Assembly: GCA_037189665.1 (NCBI GenBank)
Contig: JBBCIV010000177.1
Location: 1 to 7,145 of the forward strand
From: BPJO01 sp037189665
Lineage (GTDB): Bacteria; Planctomycetota; Phycisphaerae; Tepidisphaerales; Tepidisphaeraceae
Reading direction: 5' to 3'
Length of the DNA stretch: 7,145 nucleotides
Part shown: piece by piece, positions 1 through 6,708 of the stretch
Layout: each line of letters opens with the position of its first letter
How positions within the stretch are numbered: the stretch's first letter is position 1
The notes under the pieces: model-generated
What the model was told of the DNA's origin: nothing
Seen by the model: only the letters and a program-made list of their open reading frames with translations
Databases searched by the model: none
Program-made: the position numbers and the translations under genes

Positions 1-2
1 TG

Positions 3-392
3 CGGCTGGTGGCGGGGGACGCGAACGTCACCAGCGGGACGTACAAGTACAACGTCGAGGGGACGGCGAACTTCATCAACGCCTCGGCGGGCAGCGGGGA
101 CGCGCGGTGGGCGTCGGCGATCGGGGACGTGACGGTCAGCGACGGGAAGCTGACGATCCAGGACAACGGCGGGACGCAGCACCGGCTGGCGTTCGTGGAC
201 GTCGTGCTCAAGAGCGCCAAGAACGGCGCGACGGTGAACGCGCCGACGAACCTGATCGCGACGGCTCGGACGAGCACGCAGGTGGACCTGCGCTGGACGG
301 ACAACGCCGATTCATCATATCCGACACGATGCGCGGGCATGCCAACGACGATGCAAAAGCACCGGTGGTCGAAAGCCGGTGAGAGTGGCTGA
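3..392 (+). CDS. 3' remnant of a surface protein with a fibronectin type III domain (partial, broken)
   Basis: The frame is open to the left edge, so the gene begins outside the window. Seen: about 75 residues rich in beta-strand pattern (for example DVTVSDGKLTIQDN and HRLAFVDVVLKS), resembling the end of a galactose-binding- or malectin-like sandwich. A classic fibronectin type III opening follows (APTNLIATA, then STQVDLRWTDNA) at about 235-308. After the WTDNAD segment the domain should continue for another 60 or so residues. Instead the frame runs into unrelated, Arg/Lys-rich sequence and stops at 390-392. The real homology therefore ends near 308 and the last 28 codons are probably junction sequence. 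Such domains occur in large secreted or cell-surface proteins, where they bind glycans or act as spacers. DNA here is much richer in G+C than the neighbouring minus-strand genes (61-120 is 45/60 G+C). The domain type is fairly sure; the whole-protein function is unknown. Confidence 0.6.
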   Translation, partial: RLVAGDANVTSGTYKYNVEGTANFINASAGSGDARWASAIGDVTVSDGKLTIQDNGGTQHRLAFVDVVLKSAKNGATVNAPTNLIATARTSTQVDLRWTDNADSSYPTRCAGMPTTMQKHRWSKAGESG

Positions 393-397
393 ACGGA
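309..397. other. Unexplained junction segment with a weak inverted repeat
   Basis: This short stretch lies between the point where the fibronectin-like reading frame loses homology and the stop codon of the PEP-CTERM gene on the other strand. It contains a 6-bp inverted repeat, CACCGG (360-365) and CCGGTG (376-381), with a 10-nt loop and no following T-run on either strand. It could be a weak terminator for the minus-strand genes, but the sequence does not establish this. No direct repeat or transposon end was recognised. Confidence 0.3.
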
Positions 398-2653
398 TCA
401 GTTGGCCTTGTACTTTCTCCGACGCTTCAGGAGCAGAGCGGTGCCCCCAAGAGTGACGGCTACGCATGCCGTTGGCTCGGGCACGACGGCCGCGGTATAG
501 ACGAGGTCCAATGTTGTCTCGCCGTTGCCCGTTACGATACTAAAGACGCCATTGGCTATGCTGCCCGTCGTGTCATTTGAGAAGTGAGAGGTGAGCAAGG
601 TGAACTTGCTGGGATCGAACCCAGTGATGCCGCCGTTCGCCGTTGCGATGGTCCAGGTGTAGTTGCTCAGTTTGTCGAAGTTGGCCGCATTGCCGGAAGA
701 CGCTCCCGACAGGCTGGTCAGGTCGATAATGAAGTTGTCACCATCAGTCGCGGAGATGGATAGCGAGCCGGAAATGTGCTGCCAATCCCAGCCGGTCGCT
801 CCGCCCTTTGTTCCGAGGGCGTCGTTGATTTCCCATTGATACGTTCCGCCGTTTTCATAGACGACATTGCCGGATTCGGCGAGCGTGCCGGGACTATTTC
901 CTGGGCTAAGTGTCGCTCCGCCGCCGATCGTCAGATTGCCGACAATCGTTCCAGAGCCGCCAATCGTTTGTCCCGCGGCCAGCGTATAGTGGCCCGCGTT
1001 CAGGCCACTGACATCCAGCGTGCCGCTCGAGCCCGAGGTCGTGCCCACCGTAATGGTCAAGCTGGTTAGCGACGAGTCACCCGTCAGCTTCACCGTGCCA
1101 TCTGTTGTCAGGCTTGGCGTGGATAAGGAATGGCCGGCGAAATCCAGCATTGCGCCCGATTCTACGACGACCGAAGACGTATCGGCAGACGTGATCGAAC
1201 TGCCCAATTGAAGCACGCCGGTCTTCACCGACACATTGCCGATCGTGCGTGACGATACGAGCTTGTCCGGGTTGGCTGCAGCGGCAGTGCCGTTGTACGT
1301 GAACGTGGCGGCCGGATCAATTATTCCTGCGAAGGCGTTGCTGAGCGTGTTGATGTTTCCGCCCGCGCCGGTCGCGACGAGGTTGACGAAGGCCCCAACG
1401 CTCGCTCCACCGGTGGGAATCGAGAGATTGAAGCTGGTCGCCTTCACAACGCCCGGGACGGCCGATCCGCCGGAATTCGTCAACTCCCACTTTGTTGTAG
1501 AGACATTGAAGGGATTAAACGATGCGTTGCTGAACTCGAGCGTATGACCGTTAACGTCGATGGCAAAGGTAGGCGATGTGCCGCTGGCGCTCTGGCTCAG
1601 ATTGGAAGTGGTGGTCAGACTGGAACTCAGTTGCAGCGTGAGCGTTCCGCCGGGCGATCGGTTGGTCAGCGTGATTGGTCCGACATCGAGTTGTCCGCCG
1701 GACTTGGAGCCAACGGAATAGAACGGGTTGCCAGGGCCGTTTTGTGTTCGCAGCGTCAATCCGCCGGGAATAGCGCTGTCGGATTGCAGCGACTGGCTTC
1801 TGGGCGTGGCTTGGTAGAGCACGAGCTGGGGTGTCAGCGCTCCGGCGAGGCCGGAAATGCGGTTGGTCGCGCCATTCAGATAGAGGGCATTGGTCGCTGA
1901 GCCAGCCTCGAGTGTTCCGCCCGTGACGGTCAGATTGCCCTCGATATTGAGCCGGTCGTCAGTCGTTTTGACATATCCGCCGCCCGCCAGCAGCACGGCG
2001 GCGTTGCCGCTCGGATCCTGCGCGCCGAAGCTCAATTTCCCAGATGACATCGTCACGTTGCCGGTAATCGTGCTGGCCAGCGCGCGGAGGGGGCTGGAAT
2101 AAACACCCACATTGGTCTGAAACGTTCCGCCTTGGATGGCCAGATCGCCACGCAACCTGCTTTGCGCGAGGTTGTCCGTTCCCGCGAGTCCATAATTTGA
2201 AAATTCCAGTACGCCCCCCGCGTTCAAGAAAAGCTGGCTGGACTGCAGTTGGGTGAAGACGTTGCCGCCGGGCGTCGGCGGGTTGATGAAAATCTGGCTG
2301 GTGCCGCCGTTGGTTGCACCAAGGATGATGCTGTTGGCCAGGGTCAGGCCGCGCTGCAACTCAAGCAGATTGATGAAGGGGGCGTCCTGGTTGATCGTCA
2401 GTGTGTTCAGGTTGCCCGACGCGGAGGCGCCGTAGGTAATCGTTCGGTTCGCCGTGGCGCTGTCCAGCAACGCGGTATCGTTGGTGGTCGGCCCGGCGGC
2501 GCCGGCCGCGGGGGACCAGTTGCTCGTAGAGGCCCACGCGCCGCCAGATGAGTCGCCGGACCATGTATAACTTGTCGCATTGGCTGAATTGACTGCTGTC
2601 AGCAGCGGCGCGATTGCCAAGGCAATGGCTGGTCGAGTTGTAAACATTTTCAT
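398..2653 (-). CDS. PEP-CTERM sorted, autotransporter-like beta-strand repeat surface protein
   Basis: The chosen start gives 751 residues and sits 4 nt after AGGAGG; the Met two codons further on (2647) is also possible. Seen: a signal peptide at residues 1-26 (MKMFTTRP, hydrophobic core, ANA before TSYTWSG). An opening of the TYTWSG/ASTSNWSP type follows (27-66), as in autotransporter-associated beta-strand proteins, then a long Gly/Ser/Thr/Asn-rich body of short beta-strand repeats. A GNSPGTL motif (585-591) and a GGTYQWEIND-type segment (about 602-612) are typical of this family. The C-terminus is a PEP-CTERM tripartite signal: VPEP (PEP at 725-727), a hydrophobic stretch of about 15 residues, then KRRRK (743-747). 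In known PEP-CTERM systems an exosortase processes this signal for delivery to the envelope or extracellular matrix. Role: probably a secreted beta-helical surface or matrix protein; any ligand is unknown. It is the last gene of the minus-strand set, 75 nt after the pseudopilin stop, with no promoter that I recognise. Confidence 0.88.
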   Translation of the reverse strand: MKMFTTRPAIALAIAPLLTAVNSANATSYTWSGDSSGGAWASTSNWSPAAGAAGPTTNDTALLDSATANRTITYGASASGNLNTLTINQDAPFINLLELQRGLTLANSIILGATNGGTSQIFINPPTPGGNVFTQLQSSQLFLNAGGVLEFSNYGLAGTDNLAQSRLRGDLAIQGGTFQTNVGVYSSPLRALASTITGNVTMSSGKLSFGAQDPSGNAAVLLAGGGYVKTTDDRLNIEGNLTVTGGTLEAGSATNALYLNGATNRISGLAGALTPQLVLYQATPRSQSLQSDSAIPGGLTLRTQNGPGNPFYSVGSKSGGQLDVGPITLTNRSPGGTLTLQLSSSLTTTSNLSQSASGTSPTFAIDVNGHTLEFSNASFNPFNVSTTKWELTNSGGSAVPGVVKATSFNLSIPTGGASVGAFVNLVATGAGGNINTLSNAFAGIIDPAATFTYNGTAAAANPDKLVSSRTIGNVSVKTGVLQLGSSITSADTSSVVVESGAMLDFAGHSLSTPSLTTDGTVKLTGDSSLTSLTITVGTTSGSSGTLDVSGLNAGHYTLAAGQTIGGSGTIVGNLTIGGGATLSPGNSPGTLAESGNVVYENGGTYQWEINDALGTKGGATGWDWQHISGSLSISATDGDNFIIDLTSLSGASSGNAANFDKLSNYTWTIATANGGITGFDPSKFTLLTSHFSNDTTGSIANGVFSIVTGNGETTLDLVYTAAVVPEPTACVAVTLGGTALLLKRRRKYKAN

Positions 2654-2656
2654 TCT

Positions 2657-2663
2657 TCCTCCT
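2657..2663 (-). promoter_or_regulatory. Ribosome binding site of the PEP-CTERM gene
   Basis: On the minus strand AGGAGGA precedes ATG at 2653 (AGGAGG to ATG is 4 nt) and ATG at 2647 (10 nt). It lies downstream of the longer possible start at 2695, whose extra 14 residues would put a hydrophilic tail before the signal peptide. This argues for the shorter protein. Confidence 0.65.
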
Positions 2664-2702
2664 GTATGGTTGAACTGCGCACGCCCCTTTTGCACGTGTA
2701 GA

Positions 2703-2719
2703 GATGAAAGAACTTCATC
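2703..2719. other. Small hairpin between the pseudopilin and PEP-CTERM genes
   Basis: GATGAA (2703-2708) and TTCATC (2714-2719) form a 6-bp stem around a 5-nt loop, 10 nt past the pseudopilin stop codon. It has no T-run, so it is a poor intrinsic terminator. An mRNA-processing or attenuation role in the intercistronic gap is possible. Chance occurrence cannot be excluded. Confidence 0.25.
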
Positions 2720-2728
2720 ACGAAGTGG

Positions 2729-3745
2729 TCACTGGTCCACGCGCCACTTCGGCCAAGTGAATCCGCCGATGGCGGCGTCGGCGTTGTAGAGGTTGAGCGC
2801 GTTGGGGTTGCTGCCCGGCCCGCTGGTCGGCTGATAGAAGATCGACTTGATCGAGAACGCGTCGGTAACGTAGTGCGGCAGCGATTTGCGCGGCAGGGTC
2901 TGCACGTGGCCGTCGAAGAACAGGATGTTGACCGAGCCCGTTGTCTGCGCCTCGCGCCAACTCGTCAACCGGCGGCTGCCGTGACGGTTGGAGATGCGGT
3001 AGGCGAGGTTGGAACCCGCGTTGGATGAAACGCCGTCATACATGAAGACCAGATCACCGGGATTTTTCAGCATGTTGAGCTTGCGGGGTGGCAGGAACCT
3101 GTTGCCCACCGGCGAGCACGGCGCGGCGGAATGGAAGACGGGGCCTGGGGCGTTGGTGAGCGCGGTCGTGCTGAGTTCGGCGTTCATCGCGTACGACGTC
3201 GAGGCGGCCCACGTCACCGTGCCGAGCGGCTGCGGATCGATCAGGAAGGACGGACTGGCCGTCAGTCGGCCATAGTGTGCCGGAAAACCGTCAAATCCAC
3301 TGGGCGGCGAGCCGCTGCCGGGGTTGGAATAGATTTCCGGCGTCTCCGGGCACACGAGTACGGAGCGCGTGGCGAACGTGGTGACGTTGCCCAGGTTATT
3401 CTGAAGCATCACGCCGGGCTTGGGCAGCAGATTGAGCGCCACCAAGGCCACCCACCAGTCGTCGTAGTTAGTGTAGCCGTATGGCACGCCGGACGTGTAG
3501 CCGTCTTGCCAGAACTGCACGGGCAGCGTCGAGTTGCGATACTGCTGTGAGTATAACGTCGCGGCCAGACCAATTTGGCGAAGGTTCGCCGCACACTTGA
3601 GCGCGCGGGCCTGCCGTTGAGCCTTGCTCAAGGCCGGCAGCAGAAGCGAGATCAGAACCGCAATAATCCCGATAACGACAAGCAGTTCAACAAGTGTGAA
3701 TGCGCGTCGTCCGTGCAAACGGTTCGTAAAAGGATGCGTGGCCAT
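2729..3745 (-). CDS. Type II secretion/pilus-type pseudopilin (DUF1559-like, prepilin N-terminal methylation domain)
   Basis: Using the start at 3745 the protein has 338 residues. Seen: a short basic leader ending GRRA, then FTLVELLVVIGIIAVLISLL. This is the prepilin peptidase/methylation motif, with cleavage expected between Ala15 and Phe16 and the conserved Glu at position +5 (residue 20). The hydrophobic helix (about 16-38) continues into ALSKAQRQARALKCAANLRQIGLA, the usual amphipathic extension of this family. Near the C-terminus an RHGS segment is followed by NILFFDGHVQ, with DGH at about 278-280, a hallmark of the large pseudopilin family expanded in Planctomycetes and Lentisphaerae. 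Leaders of this type are processed by a prepilin peptidase and inserted in the inner membrane or into pilus-like fibres. Its exact job is not known; neighbours suggest a part in handling polysaccharide or surface proteins (inference). It starts 55 nt after the lacI stop, consistent with co-transcription. An alternative start at 3760 would add five residues. Confidence 0.88.
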   Translation of the reverse strand: MATHPFTNRLHGRRAFTLVELLVVIGIIAVLISLLLPALSKAQRQARALKCAANLRQIGLAATLYSQQYRNSTLPVQFWQDGYTSGVPYGYTNYDDWWVALVALNLLPKPGVMLQNNLGNVTTFATRSVLVCPETPEIYSNPGSGSPPSGFDGFPAHYGRLTASPSFLIDPQPLGTVTWAASTSYAMNAELSTTALTNAPGPVFHSAAPCSPVGNRFLPPRKLNMLKNPGDLVFMYDGVSSNAGSNLAYRISNRHGSRRLTSWREAQTTGSVNILFFDGHVQTLPRKSLPHYVTDAFSIKSIFYQPTSGPGSNPNALNLYNADAAIGGFTWPKWRVDQ

Positions 3746-3753
3746 ACTCCGAT

Positions 3754-3758
3754 CCTCC
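3754..3758 (-). promoter_or_regulatory. Ribosome binding site deciding the pseudopilin start
   Basis: GGAGG on the minus strand lies 8 nt before ATG at 3745, a good spacing. It abuts the alternative upstream ATG (3758-3760) by sharing its G, so that ATG could not use it. This supports the shorter protein. Confidence 0.6.
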
Positions 3759-3783
3759 ATCCGGCGCCTTTTCCGGTTTTGAC

Positions 3784-3797
3784 AAACTTGAAAGTTT
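3784..3797. repeat. 14-bp perfect-arm palindrome AAACTT-GA-AAGTTT between lacI and the pseudopilin gene
   Basis: Arms AAACTT (3784-3789) and AAGTTT (3792-3797) flank two bases. The site lies just after the lacI stop and about 40 nt before the pseudopilin start. It has the size of a dimeric regulator site but does not match the ATGTCNYAGGACAT sites elsewhere in the window. It may be a binding site for another regulator, a weak hairpin, or chance in an A/T-rich gap. Confidence 0.25.
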
Positions 3798-3800
3798 TCC

Positions 3801-4874
3801 TTAAGTCCGCAGGCAAGGGGCCGTCGAACCGCGCACCACTAACTCTGGTTCGAGTACGATGTCATGCACCGGCTTGTCGTCCAGCATTTTCAGGATCATC
3901 TCGCCGGCGAGTCGGCCTATCTCGAACAGTTTGGGGCGGATCGTCGTCAGCGCTGGCCGCATGAGGATGCCGGCCTCGGCGTTGTCATAGCCGACGATTG
4001 ACACATCGTCCGGCACGCGCACGCCCATGCCGCGCAGGTTGTTCATCAGCGCGATCGTGGTGTAATCGTTAAACGTCGTGATGCCCGTGAACCGGCCGTC
4101 CACCAATTGACGGACCGCAGGAGCGCAGACGTCCGTGTAGTCGTTGGGATAGCCCCTCATGTCGCCGCGGTCGAAGGTCAGAATCGCCGGCTCCAGTTCC
4201 GCCTCCCTCATCGCCCTGACGTACCCATCGCTGCGGCGAAGCGCCTCATCCTCTGTGCCAGGCAGCACGTCGTCGCGATAACCGACGTATGTCACATGCG
4301 CGATTCGACGATGGCCGAGCCTGAGCAGGTGAATCGTCGAGATGTAGCCGGCCTGCTCGTCGTCCATCATCACAACCGGTATTTCGTCGAAAATCCGTCG
4401 ATACAATTGCAGGATCGGCATCCCGCCTTCCCTTAGCTGACGGACGAGCCGGCGATTGGGGCCGTCGGCCGGCTCGGGGGCGCCGACGATCATCATGCCG
4501 TCAACGCGACGCGCAATGCTCTTGCGCAGGTGCTTGGCCTGGTCGCCCGCCCAACTCCCGTGGTAGTAAGTGAGCAAGGAGTAGTCGGTCGCCTCAAAGA
4601 CGTCCTCAATCCCTTTGATCGTGTCGAGTGCGAAGAGGAAAAACACCTCCCTGCCAAGCAGACCGATGAGGAACGATTTCTGCTTGATGAAACTGCGCGA
4701 GAGAATGTTGGGCCGGTATCCGAGTTCGTCAGCGGCCTTTAAGATTTGGACACGAGTAGCAGGGTTCAGACCGACGGTGGTCTCACGATCCGAGAACGCC
4801 GCCGACACCGCTGAGCGCGACACGCCGGCCCGCCGGGCCACGTCCGCCATCGTTACGCGTGTCGCCACACTCAT
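3801..4874 (-). CDS. LacI-family transcriptional regulator
   Basis: This is a 357-residue protein, normal length for the family. Seen: an N-terminal helix-turn-helix (about residues 7-26, VTMADVARRAGVSRSAVSAA). The usual helix leads to LGYRPN (51-56) and the hinge helix LSRSF (58-62). A periplasmic-binding-protein-like effector domain fills the rest, with family landmarks DGMMIVGAP, a HLLRLGHRRIAHV segment, GITTFNDYTTIALMNNLRG, and VPDDVSIVGYDNAEAG followed by LTTIRP. Members bind palindromic operators as dimers and usually respond to a sugar or oligosaccharide. The effector here cannot be read from sequence. The start at 4874 has GAGG 6 nt upstream; the longer frame to 4943 would translate the operator and promoter region, so it is rejected. 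Two 14-bp palindromes sit between promoter and start, pointing to autorepression, and two more precede the lyase-like gene. Oddity: the hinge residue that is normally Leu (ARSL in PurR) is Phe62. Confidence 0.93.
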   Translation of the reverse strand: MSVATRVTMADVARRAGVSRSAVSAAFSDRETTVGLNPATRVQILKAADELGYRPNILSRSFIKQKSFLIGLLGREVFFLFALDTIKGIEDVFEATDYSLLTYYHGSWAGDQAKHLRKSIARRVDGMMIVGAPEPADGPNRRLVRQLREGGMPILQLYRRIFDEIPVVMMDDEQAGYISTIHLLRLGHRRIAHVTYVGYRDDVLPGTEDEALRRSDGYVRAMREAELEPAILTFDRGDMRGYPNDYTDVCAPAVRQLVDGRFTGITTFNDYTTIALMNNLRGMGVRVPDDVSIVGYDNAEAGILMRPALTTIRPKLFEIGRLAGEMILKMLDDKPVHDIVLEPELVVRGSTAPCLRT

Positions 4875-4880
4875 ACTACA

Positions 4881-4884
4881 CCTC
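4881..4884 (-). promoter_or_regulatory. Ribosome binding site of lacI-family gene
   Basis: GAGG (within GCGAGGTG) on the minus strand lies 6 nt before ATG at 4874. It supports this start over the upstream in-frame ATG at 4943, which overlaps the operator DNA. Confidence 0.6.
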
Positions 4885-4907
4885 GCCACCGCTCGAAAGA
4901 TAAAATA

Positions 4908-4921
4908 ATGTCCTATGGCAT
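4908..4921. promoter_or_regulatory. Putative LacI-family operator O1 (lacI leader)
   Basis: Read on the minus strand this is ATGCCATAGGACAT. It shares AGGACAT with three other sites and differs from the site at 6780-6793 by one base. It lies in the 5' untranslated region of lacI, 22 bp centre to centre from the next site. The match between four sites is directly visible; that the local LacI protein binds here is inferred. Confidence 0.65.
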
Positions 4922-4929
4922 TACATGAA

Positions 4930-4943
4930 ATGTTACAGGACAT
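4930..4943. promoter_or_regulatory. Putative LacI-family operator O2 (over the lacI transcription start)
   Basis: ATGTTACAGGACAT on the plus strand is an imperfect palindrome of the same family. It begins 4 bp downstream of the predicted -10 box of lacI, so it should cover the transcription start. That is a standard position for repression. Confidence 0.7.
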
Positions 4944-4947
4944 TTAA

Positions 4948-4975
4948 ATCATATAATGCCCTGAGTGCTTGTCAA
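4948..4975 (-). promoter_or_regulatory. Sigma70-type promoter of lacI
   Basis: On the minus strand a perfect -35 box TTGACA (4970-4975) is followed after 16 bp by TATGAT (4948-4953), one base from the -10 consensus. Transcription should start near 4941, inside operator O2. The -35 box lies just 17 nt past the lyase-like stop codon, so the upstream gene runs almost into this promoter and no terminator is visible between them. Confidence 0.7.
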
Positions 4976-4992
4976 CGAAATTTCATGCCGCC

Positions 4993-6702
4993 TTATCGCT
5001 GGAACGTCACGGCGAGTTCAGCCCCATCTACTTTGGCGGCAGCCGCTACTCCGTCAGGGCCGGCCTTCAACGTCAGGTCTGTCACGGACGGGGCCGGCGA
5101 GCCCGTCGGGCGGAAGACGACAAGATAAGACATCACCTTCAGCTGTCCCACCCCGTCGGCGCTCAGCCACGGGCGTATCAGGCGCACGCCGCGCCTGTCG
5201 GATTGCGTTTCATAGGTGACCGGGCTGTTCGATAGGGGGTACAGATAGGTCGTCCGCGACCCGCTCTCGACGCGGATCACCGGGGACGAAAGGTCATCGA
5301 GTATTTTCGCTTCGCGGTCGAACATCAGCGCCGACACACCGGGATGGCCGGGTATCACGGTTGATGCCGACAGCGCAACCAGTACCGCGTCCTTCACCTG
5401 ATGGCTGTGGAAGTGGATTCGATCCGGCGCGACACCCGCGGGGATGAATTCGTTCGACTGGTCGATGCAAAAGCCGATCGTGAAGTCATCCTTCGACGCC
5501 CCATCGGTGCGCCAGTGCGCGACGAGATGCCGTTTCTGTTTCCAGGAGTCTTGGAACGCGACCGTGCCGAGCGCAAAGTTGCCGTCGCGGTATTGACGCA
5601 ACGTGCGAACGGGAGTCGCCGGCAGGCCGGCGACCTTGAACTCGCGCCACGCGGGCGGCATCTGCTTGAACTCGGGACGCGGCTCGACCGGCAGCGTCGC
5701 GAATTGTACCAGGCCGCCCTTATCCCACGCGTGATCGGTGTCGGTGTCGTCCATCGGGTAGTCGCCGTCGAGCGCAAGATAGAGGGCGTACTTCAATGGG
5801 TTGGCGTACTCGAGCATGTTGTCGCCATAGGCGCGGACGTACGGGCCGACGAGTTGGTACGTCGGCGCGTGATACGACGCGGCAATACACTTCCAGAAAT
5901 GGTTGATGGCGTCGTCCACCTTGGCGGCGAAGCCCGGCGAAAACGCGTACTTCTTCGCGGCATAGGCGCTTGCCACACCGACGCCGTAGTACGTCGGCGA
6001 GAGGTACTCGGCGAAGTCGCTGTCATCGGCCATGGCAAGCACGGCGTCGAGCTTCTTCTCCGCCCACGCGCCCGAACCGGGCGTCAATTCAAGCTTTTCC
6101 CCGGCAGCGGCGACCCCGATGGAAAGCATCGCGATATTGGTGTACGCCGGGTCGACGTCGCGGCGAAGGATCGCTTCGATCGCGAGCTTGGCGGACGCCT
6201 CAACCTGCTGGAGAAGAACCGCATCAAGCATTGGCCGGCGGCGATCCAGTTCGATCACATCTACCAGCGCCGAACCAACGAATGCGGCGGAGTTCAGGTC
6301 GTCCGGCGGGTTCTCGGCGTACCAGCCAAATGCACCGCGCGTCGGACCCTGCGATTTCGTCTCCTGCGTCGCCAGCACACGACGAAGGATCGCCTGAGCG
6401 CGATCGAGGTCTGCCTTGTCACCGGTAAGCAGCAAGCCGAATGCGTAGTAAGCCGATTCGCGCGTCGCATGGAGCTTCTTGTTCGGCGGATTCTTCGACT
6501 GCGCGCCGACGAGATTCGCATCCGGATCGAAATTCGTCTCGCCGTACTTTCGGCCAATCTCATACAGCCGCTGGTTCAACTTTGGCCGTGGTAGTGACGG
6601 ATCGGACTCCCATGTTGCGGCGCTGGCGCAGGATGCAACTGCCCATAGCCCTCCACTCATTACGCCAAAAATCAGTAAACGTGCCGATAGACTCTGGGAC
6701 AT
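4993..6702 (-). CDS. Exported (alpha/alpha)-barrel polysaccharide lyase/hydrolase-like protein, specificity unknown
   Basis: This is a 569-residue protein. Seen: an N-terminal export signal with hydrophobic core (about 9-24). The core ends VASC (Cys25), which fits a lipobox, while ASA at 26-28 also fits ordinary signal peptidase cleavage. Residues about 40-330 are helix-rich with patterns typical of (alpha/alpha) toroid carbohydrate-active proteins: TRESAYYAFGLLLTGDKADL then RAQAILRRVLATQ (about 80-113), GAFGWYAENPP (123-133), YTNIAMLSIG (187-196), EYLSPTYYGVGVA (232-244) and GPYVRAYGDNM (286-296). Aromatic, Asn, Tyr, Arg and His residues in the last three could line a glycan-binding cleft. 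Residues about 350-569 are beta-rich, like the C-terminal sandwich of heparinase/chondroitinase-type lyases. I cannot name a family or substrate; this fold assignment is inference from patterns. The start has AGGAGG 4 nt upstream. Two operator copies upstream place it under the LacI regulator, consistent with sugar-induced expression of an exported glycan-degrading enzyme. Confidence 0.8.
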   Translation of the reverse strand: MSQSLSARLLIFGVMSGGLWAVASCASAATWESDPSLPRPKLNQRLYEIGRKYGETNFDPDANLVGAQSKNPPNKKLHATRESAYYAFGLLLTGDKADLDRAQAILRRVLATQETKSQGPTRGAFGWYAENPPDDLNSAAFVGSALVDVIELDRRRPMLDAVLLQQVEASAKLAIEAILRRDVDPAYTNIAMLSIGVAAAGEKLELTPGSGAWAEKKLDAVLAMADDSDFAEYLSPTYYGVGVASAYAAKKYAFSPGFAAKVDDAINHFWKCIAASYHAPTYQLVGPYVRAYGDNMLEYANPLKYALYLALDGDYPMDDTDTDHAWDKGGLVQFATLPVEPRPEFKQMPPAWREFKVAGLPATPVRTLRQYRDGNFALGTVAFQDSWKQKRHLVAHWRTDGASKDDFTIGFCIDQSNEFIPAGVAPDRIHFHSHQVKDAVLVALSASTVIPGHPGVSALMFDREAKILDDLSSPVIRVESGSRTTYLYPLSNSPVTYETQSDRRGVRLIRPWLSADGVGQLKVMSYLVVFRPTGSPAPSVTDLTLKAGPDGVAAAAKVDGAELAVTFQR

Positions 6703-6708
6703 AGTCCC
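6696..6708 (-). promoter_or_regulatory. Hairpin covering the start codon and ribosome binding site of the lyase-like gene
   Basis: GGGAC and GTCCC form a perfect 5-bp inverted repeat around a 3-base loop. In the mRNA the stem takes in the end of the Shine-Dalgarno tract (AGGAGG, 6707-6712) and the loop and stem hold the AUG. A 5-bp G/C-rich stem could dampen initiation. Whether it matters in vivo is unknown. Confidence 0.35.

Noticed and set aside
107..382. Second plus-strand open frame over the fibronectin-like fragment
   Set aside because: It is an Arg-rich shadow of the real frame, which carries the recognisable domain pattern.
398..2653. CRISPR-like or tandem DNA repeats within the Gly/Ser/Thr-rich surface protein
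   Set aside because: The repetition is in protein pattern (short beta-strand motifs), not in DNA. No regularly spaced identical units were found.
2654..2695. Longer start of the PEP-CTERM gene at 2695
   Set aside because: It would put 14 polar residues before the signal peptide, and the AGGAGG lies downstream of it, in front of the Met codons at 2653 and 2647.
4875..4943. Longer lacI reading frame starting at 4943
   Set aside because: The extra residues are translated from the two operator copies and lie downstream of a predicted promoter whose transcript starts near 4941. The start at 4874 has a good ribosome binding site and begins next to the helix-turn-helix.
5401..6594. Long plus-strand open frame (397 codons) opposite the lyase-like gene
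   Set aside because: Its translation is Arg/Val-rich with no recognisable domain or ribosome binding site. It mirrors the codon pattern of the minus-strand gene, which has a signal peptide, a strong ribosome binding site and family-like motifs.
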